From: Listeria sp. PSOL-1
GTDB lineage: Bacteria > Bacillota > Bacilli > Lactobacillales > Listeriaceae
Assembly (NCBI RefSeq): GCF_902806445.1
Contig: NZ_LR760298.1
Location: forward strand, 1,240,001 to 1,304,000
DNA length: 64,000 nt
Direction: 5' to 3'
Position numbers and translations under genes: made by a program. The notes under the pieces were generated by a model, which made no database searches, was not told the DNA's origin, and worked only from the letters and a program-made list of their open reading frames with translations. Numbering within the stretch: position 1 is the first letter of the stretch; each line of letters starts with the position of its first letter. This document shows, one piece after another, positions 59,674-64,000 of the stretch.

Positions 59674-60366
59674 TTAAACAATGCTTTTATCATTTATCCT
59701 CATTTTTTTAAGTAGCCCTTGAAGTGGTTTACGAGCGTAAAAATAAATGCCTGTTGAAAGAAAAATTGCGGCTAAACCGAACAAAAAGCCACCCAATACA
59801 TCGGTTGGGTAATGTACACCAAGATAAATACGCGCATACATCATAAAAAGGATGATGACCAAACCAACAAAACCAACAACCAGCTTTAGCCATAATTGAC
59901 GTATCATAAAAATAATGAACAAAGCGGCTAAGCCATAAAAGACTGTAGAAGCAGTAGCATGACCACTTGGGAAACTAAAGCCAGTCTCTGAAACCAGCCA
60001 ATTTTTAGTATCTGGTCGGTTGCGTCCAATGACATGCTTCAATATGTAGTTTAGAACAACAGCGCAAAATAAAACAGTCCCGCCAAACCACAAACCAACA
60101 ACAAACTTACGTAAAATAAATAAAATCACCACTAAAATAACCGTCATAATAATCACATATTCCGCTGATCCAAAATTCGTTAAAAACTTAATCACACTTG
60201 TTTTGGCAGGCTCGATATGACTGCGAATAGCATCAATCCACCTTAAATCAAACTTAGCCACCCAGTTCTTCTCAGTTGCTACTGAAAAAGCCTCGATGAT
60301 GAACAAAATAAGTGCGATTCCTCCGATAGTTAGTAAAGGCATTGCTTTTTTTTGATTCGTTTTCAT
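59674..60366 (-). CDS. PAP2-family membrane phosphatase
   Basis: 230 residues with about six transmembrane helices and the acid-phosphatase signature in three parts: KHVIGRNRPD, PSGHATAS and RIYLGVHYPTD. Members dephosphorylate lipid phosphates such as undecaprenyl or phosphatidylglycerol phosphate; substrate is undetermined. Lies 10 bases after dapF and is likely cotranscribed with it. Confidence 0.88.
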   Translation of the reverse strand: MKTNQKKAMPLLTIGGIALILFIIEAFSVATEKNWVAKFDLRWIDAIRSHIEPAKTSVIKFLTNFGSAEYVIIMTVILVVILFILRKFVVGLWFGGTVLFCAVVLNYILKHVIGRNRPDTKNWLVSETGFSFPSGHATASTVFYGLAALFIIFMIRQLWLKLVVGFVGLVIILFMMYARIYLGVHYPTDVLGGFLFGLAAIFLSTGIYFYARKPLQGLLKKMRINDKSIV

Positions 60367-60376
60367 GAAATTCTCC

Positions 60377-61366
60377 TTATCTATTTTCCATTAAAAATTG
60401 TTTAACTGCTGTTTTCATTTGATCATAGGCCTCTTGTTCCTCTGTTGGGTTCATTTCAAGAAGTTCGTAGTTAAATTCTGAATCTAGTGTAATGATCCCT
60501 CGCGCAGTAAATGTCGCATTACCGATTAAAGCAAGTTTATAATGACCGGCACGATTTTGCGTAGCCGACACTCGAACGCGCCCACCATCATTATACACAT
60601 CTAACTCTTTTTCTAATATATCATGATCCATGATTTTTTTTATCAGACTTGCGGCGGACATCGCTGTTCCACAAGCATTTGTAAAACCGACCCCACGCTC
60701 ATACGTTCTTACAAAAATAGCATTTTTCGCTAATTTTTGGACAAAACTAACGTTAACACCATCAGGAAAATAGGGATTTTCTTGATTTAAATAATTTGCT
60801 AAGTTCTCTTGCTTCTTTGATTCTAAGACCTCTTTGGTAACAAACGTAATTAAATGTGGATTAGGTACTGCAACTGCTGAAAAAGCTAATTTTTCATCTA
60901 ATTCAGGGATTGGTTGATTGATCAGTTGTTCCGCGTTATATTGAAATGGCAAAGCTTTTAAAGCAAAATATACTGGTGAAATTTCCACTTGATATGTAGG
61001 GATATGATAGCCAAGCGATTCGCTTTGTTTGACTTCAAGTACAGCTTTCATTGTTTCAATTCGAGCGCTTGTTTTCTTCGTTTTTTCTAGAAGATAACGG
61101 GCTACTGTTCGTAAACCATTCCCGCACATCGAAGCTTCAGAACCATCTGCATTAAACACACGCATTTTATTTATAGCTTCTTCTGTTGTAGCAGAGCTGA
61201 TATAAAGGACTCCATCTGCCCCACTAAGCAGTCCATCTCGTTGACATAAAGAACGCGCTAATTTTCTTCGTTTATCATCATCCCAAAAAGAAATTTTATT
61301 TTCTATTTCATCAATAATAAAAAAATCATTTTGTGATCCGTGTACTTTGATAAAAGATATTTCCAC
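60377..61366 (-). CDS. dapF: Diaminopimelate epimerase
   Basis: Converts LL- to meso-diaminopimelate for peptidoglycan and lysine. The 329 residues contain both catalytic cysteines, in MCGNGLRTVARYL and FTNACGTAMSA. GTG start after AAGGAGA. Transcribed apart from lysA. A palindrome overlaps its probable promoter. Confidence 0.94.
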   Translation of the reverse strand: MEISFIKVHGSQNDFFIIDEIENKISFWDDDKRRKLARSLCQRDGLLSGADGVLYISSATTEEAINKMRVFNADGSEASMCGNGLRTVARYLLEKTKKTSARIETMKAVLEVKQSESLGYHIPTYQVEISPVYFALKALPFQYNAEQLINQPIPELDEKLAFSAVAVPNPHLITFVTKEVLESKKQENLANYLNQENPYFPDGVNVSFVQKLAKNAIFVRTYERGVGFTNACGTAMSAASLIKKIMDHDILEKELDVYNDGGRVRVSATQNRAGHYKLALIGNATFTARGIITLDSEFNYELLEMNPTEEQEAYDQMKTAVKQFLMENR

Positions 61367-61394
61367 AAATTCATCTCCTTACAAAACTCAGTTG

Positions 61395-61432
61395 CTTTAT
61401 TTATTGTATCATGTTTATTTAAGTTAAATAAA
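61395..61432 (-). promoter_or_regulatory. dapF promoter region with 19-bp palindrome
   Basis: On the minus strand TACAAT serves as -10. TTTATTTAACTTAAATAAA, a perfect 9-1-9 palindrome at 61414-61432, covers the -35 and part of the spacer, as an operator would. No regulator is assigned. Confidence 0.5.
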
Positions 61433-61434
61433 TG

Positions 61435-61476
61435 AAAAGGATTGAGTTCTGTCTGTAACAGAATTCAACCCCTTTT
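61435..61476 (-). terminator. Intrinsic terminator after ileS
   Basis: TTGAGTTCTGT / ACAGAATTCAA stem with outer AAAAGG/CCTTTT pairing; the minus strand ends in a T-rich tract. It lies 30 bases past the ileS stop. Confidence 0.8.
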
Positions 61477-61506
61477 ATTGATCGCTTCGTATTTTGTACT
61501 TACACT

Positions 61507-64000
61507 TTAATGATCATAATGTTTCGTTACAATATCGGCACAGCGCGCGCATAATGTTGAATGGTGTGGATCTTCGCCAACATCTTTTTTCACAGCACGA
61601 CAACGTTCACAAGTTTCGCCTTCTGCAATGGAAATACTTACAGCGACATGCTCAGAAGTTACGCCATTTTCTTTAGCCAAGTCGAGCCCTTGAACCATTT
61701 CAAAATCAGAGACGATAAATAGTTGAGCTAAATCACCTTCAAGTGAATGGAACAATGCTTCTGCTTGTTCATCCACGTATAATGTGACTTTAGCAAGCAT
61801 TGATTTACCAATCAATTTTTCATTACGGGCTTCTTCTAATGCTTTTTGAACGATACTACGCACATCCATGAATTGATCCCATTTTTCTTCAAGAGGTAAA
61901 GCACTGCTGTAATCAAGAACTTCTGGCAAGTCTTCTAAATGAATACTAGTTGTTTCTTCCCCGTTTAAGTGAAGCCAGATTTCATCAGCTGTATGTGGCA
62001 AAATAGGAGCAAGTAGGCGAGCCAAAACCGTCGTTGCATCATAGAAAACCGTTTGCATAGCGCGCCGATCTTTACTATTTGCTGCTTCAATATAAACAAC
62101 ATCTTTAGCAAAATCCATATAAAATTGGCTTAACAATTGTGTACAGAAATTGTTAATTTGATGGTAGATTGCTGCAAATTCAAATTTTTCATAGCTTGTT
62201 CTTACTTGGTCAACGAGATGGTTCAGTTTTATTTCTAAATATTGATCGACTTCACGTAAATTCTGAAAAGCAACGCGGTCCTTTGCTGGATCGAAATCGC
62301 TAATATTCCCTAACAGAAAACGCATTGTATTACGAATTTTACGATAAACTTCTGATACCTGTTTTAAAATGTCATCGCTAATTCGAACATCAGCTTGATA
62401 ATCAACAGAAGCTACCCAAAGACGAACAATATCCGCGCCAAGCTGGTTGATCACCTTGCCAGGCAAAATCGTATTGCCAAGGGATTTACTCATCTTGCGC
62501 CCTTCTCCGTCTAACGCAAAACCATGACTTAAAAGATTACGATAAGGGGCCTCACCAGTAATCGCCACACTTGTTGTTAAAGAAGAATTGAACCAACCAC
62601 GATATTGGTCAGATCCTTCCATATACAAATCAGCTGGGCGATTTAATTCTGGTCTTGAAGCAAGTACTGCTTGATGGCTAGACCCTGAATCAAACCACAC
62701 GTCCATAATATCATTTTCTTTGGTAAACTCACCATTTGGACTAGATGGGTGTGTAAATCCTTCTGGCAATAAGTCTTTAGCCTCTCGCTCAAACCAGATA
62801 TTCGAACCATTTTCACGGAAAAGATTTGAAATATGAGAGATCGTTTCATCGGTAATGATGGGCTCGCCATTTTCACCGTAAAAAATTGGTAACGGAACTC
62901 CCCAGGCGCGTTGTCTTGAAATAACCCAATCCCCTCGATCACGAATCATATTATAAAGACGCGTTTCTCCCCACGCAGGTGTCCAATTGACACTTTCAAC
63001 AGCTGTTAACAAATCTTGACGGAATTTATCAATCGAAGCGAACCACTGGGCAGTTGCACGGAAAATAACGGGTTTTTTAGTACGCCAATCATGTGGATAG
63101 GAGTGTGTAATAAAATCGATCTTCAATAAAGCGCCGTTTTCTTTTAGCTTTTCAGTTACAGCTTTATTTGCATCATCGTAAAACATTCCTTCAAACCCTG
63201 GAGCTTCATCAGTCAACACGCCACGTTCATCGAGCGGGGCTAGAATTTCTAATCCATATTTTTGACCGACAATAAAGTCATCTTCCCCGTGACCAGGAGC
63301 AGTATGGACAGCCCCAGTCCCCGCATCAGCAGTTGCATGCTCCCCATTTATAACCAATGAATCCCGGTCATAAAATGGATGTTTAGTTACAACGTGTTCG
63401 AGCTCTTTACCACGAACCGTTTTCGTAACTTTTGCGCTCTCCCAACCGAGCTGTTCTTTTAAAGATGGAAGTAAACTTTCAGCAACAACGTAATCAGTGC
63501 CGTTCACCTGAGCTACCACATAGTTTAGATCAGGATTAACAGTAATGGCCATATTTGCTGGAATTGTCCATGGTGTCGTCGTCCAAATCACAATTTTTGT
63601 TCCCGGTTCTAAAACCCCTTTGCCATCTGTTACTTCAAAGGCAACATAGATGGAAGCAGACACTTTATCATGATATTCAATCTCGGCTTCTGCCAAAGCT
63701 GACTCACTGGAAGGTGACCAATACACAGGTTTTTTTCCTTTATAAATATAACCTTTTTTAGCCATTTCACCAAAAACCTTAATTTGCTCTGCCTCATAAT
63801 CTGGTGTTAAAGTGATATAAGGATTTTCCCAATCCCCGGTTACACCTAAACGCTTAAAGCCAGCACGTTGAATGTCTACTTGCTTATAAGCATATTCTGC
63901 GCAACGCTCACGAAATTCCGCAACAGAAATTTCTTTTCGCTTCACACCTTTTTTTGCCAAAGCCGTTTCAATGGGAAGCCCGTGCGTATCCCATCCTGGA
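61507..64000 (-). CDS. ileS: Isoleucyl-tRNA synthetase, 5' end outside the window
   Basis: Charges tRNA-Ile. About 830 residues are present; the frame is open through the window edge at 64000, where the HIGH-type motif region [13 protein letters not shown] can be read, so the true start lies beyond. KMSKSLGN is in the middle and the C-terminal zinc site reads [24 protein letters not shown]. An ATG at 63960 is internal, not a start. Confidence 0.97.
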   Translation of the reverse strand, partial: PGWDTHGLPIETALAKKGVKRKEISVAEFRERCAEYAYKQVDIQRAGFKRLGVTGDWENPYITLTPDYEAEQIKVFGEMAKKGYIYKGKKPVYWSPSSESALAEAEIEYHDKVSASIYVAFEVTDGKGVLEPGTKIVIWTTTPWTIPANMAITVNPDLNYVVAQVNGTDYVVAESLLPSLKEQLGWESAKVTKTVRGKELEHVVTKHPFYDRDSLVINGEHATADAGTGAVHTAPGHGEDDFIVGQKYGLEILAPLDERGVLTDEAPGFEGMFYDDANKAVTEKLKENGALLKIDFITHSYPHDWRTKKPVIFRATAQWFASIDKFRQDLLTAVESVNWTPAWGETRLYNMIRDRGDWVISRQRAWGVPLPIFYGENGEPIITDETISHISNLFRENGSNIWFEREAKDLLPEGFTHPSSPNGEFTKENDIMDVWFDSGSSHQAVLASRPELNRPADLYMEGSDQYRGWFNSSLTTSVAITGEAPYRNLLSHGFALDGEGRKMSKSLGNTILPGKVINQLGADIVRLWVASVDYQADVRISDDILKQVSEVYRKIRNTMRFLLGNISDFDPAKDRVAFQNLREVDQYLEIKLNHLVDQVRTSYEKFEFAAIYHQINNFCTQLLSQFYMDFAKDVVYIEAANSKDRRAMQTVFYDATTVLARLLAPILPHTADEIWLHLNGEETTSIHLEDLPEVLDYSSALPLEEKWDQFMDVRSIVQKALEEARNEKLIGKSMLAKVTLYVDEQAEALFHSLEGDLAQLFIVSDFEMVQGLDLAKENGVTSEHVAVSISIAEGETCERCRAVKKDVGEDPHHSTLCARCADIVTKHYDH

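Overview
The window reads as a low-GC Firmicute chromosome, most likely Listeria (sensu lato) or another Listeriaceae. The basis is gene order, which I know from Listeria and Bacillus: aroA-tyrA-hisC-aroH-aroB-aroC-ndk-hepT-menG-hepS-folE, then rpsA-cmk-ansA-LysM-recQ, ribU-thioesterase-resE-resD-rluB-scpB-scpA-lysA, pnp-deoB-xerD-fur, and the ilvD-to-alsD operon. The species cannot be fixed from the sequence alone. No rRNA, tRNA, prophage, transposase or CRISPR array was seen.

Positions 1-28.8 kb are almost entirely minus-strand housekeeping genes. They cover the late shikimate pathway with Tyr/Phe synthesis, the menaquinone side chain and methylation (HepS, HepT, MenG), GTP cyclohydrolase I, ribosomal-S1-like protein, CMP kinase, asparaginase and a LysM membrane protein. 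They continue with a short RecQ and its partner, ferredoxin, riboflavin uptake under an FMN riboswitch, the ResDE respiratory two-component system, the ScpAB condensin partners, diaminopimelate decarboxylase, purine nucleoside salvage, XerD and Fur. The hup, gpsA and der genes that usually lie between folE and rpsA are absent here.

Positions 28.8-38.5 kb are mixed: an orphan FhuC-type ATPase behind a Fur box, a Nudix hydrolase, the XpaC/TelA pair, an unknown membrane protein behind an operator-like palindrome, dinB with a LexA box, a short-chain dehydrogenase, RNase Z and zwf.

Positions 38.9-44.8 kb are accessory. A WxL surface-protein operon (large WxL protein, small WxL protein, DUF916/DUF3324 anchor protein, tiny LPXTG protein without a signal peptide) is followed by a frameshifted small gene, a pyrimidine-dimer-glycosylase-like protein, a 46-residue membrane protein, a DUF6884-like protein and a GNAT acetyltransferase.

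Positions 45.0-56.9 kb hold the ilvD-B-N-C-leuA-B-C-D-ilvA operon followed by alsD. It is preceded by a sigma-A-type promoter, a 15-codon leader peptide rich in Ile/Leu/Val, and mutually exclusive antiterminator and terminator hairpins, which together indicate ribosome-mediated attenuation. Positions 57-64 kb return to the minus strand: deoC-pdp, a cold-shock gene, a PAP2 phosphatase, dapF, and ileS truncated by the window edge.

The most unusual feature outside the genes is a dispersed intergenic repeat. At least six copies share a core close to TTTCGCTYGATTTGTYG, usually built into or next to hairpins that sit at gene ends.
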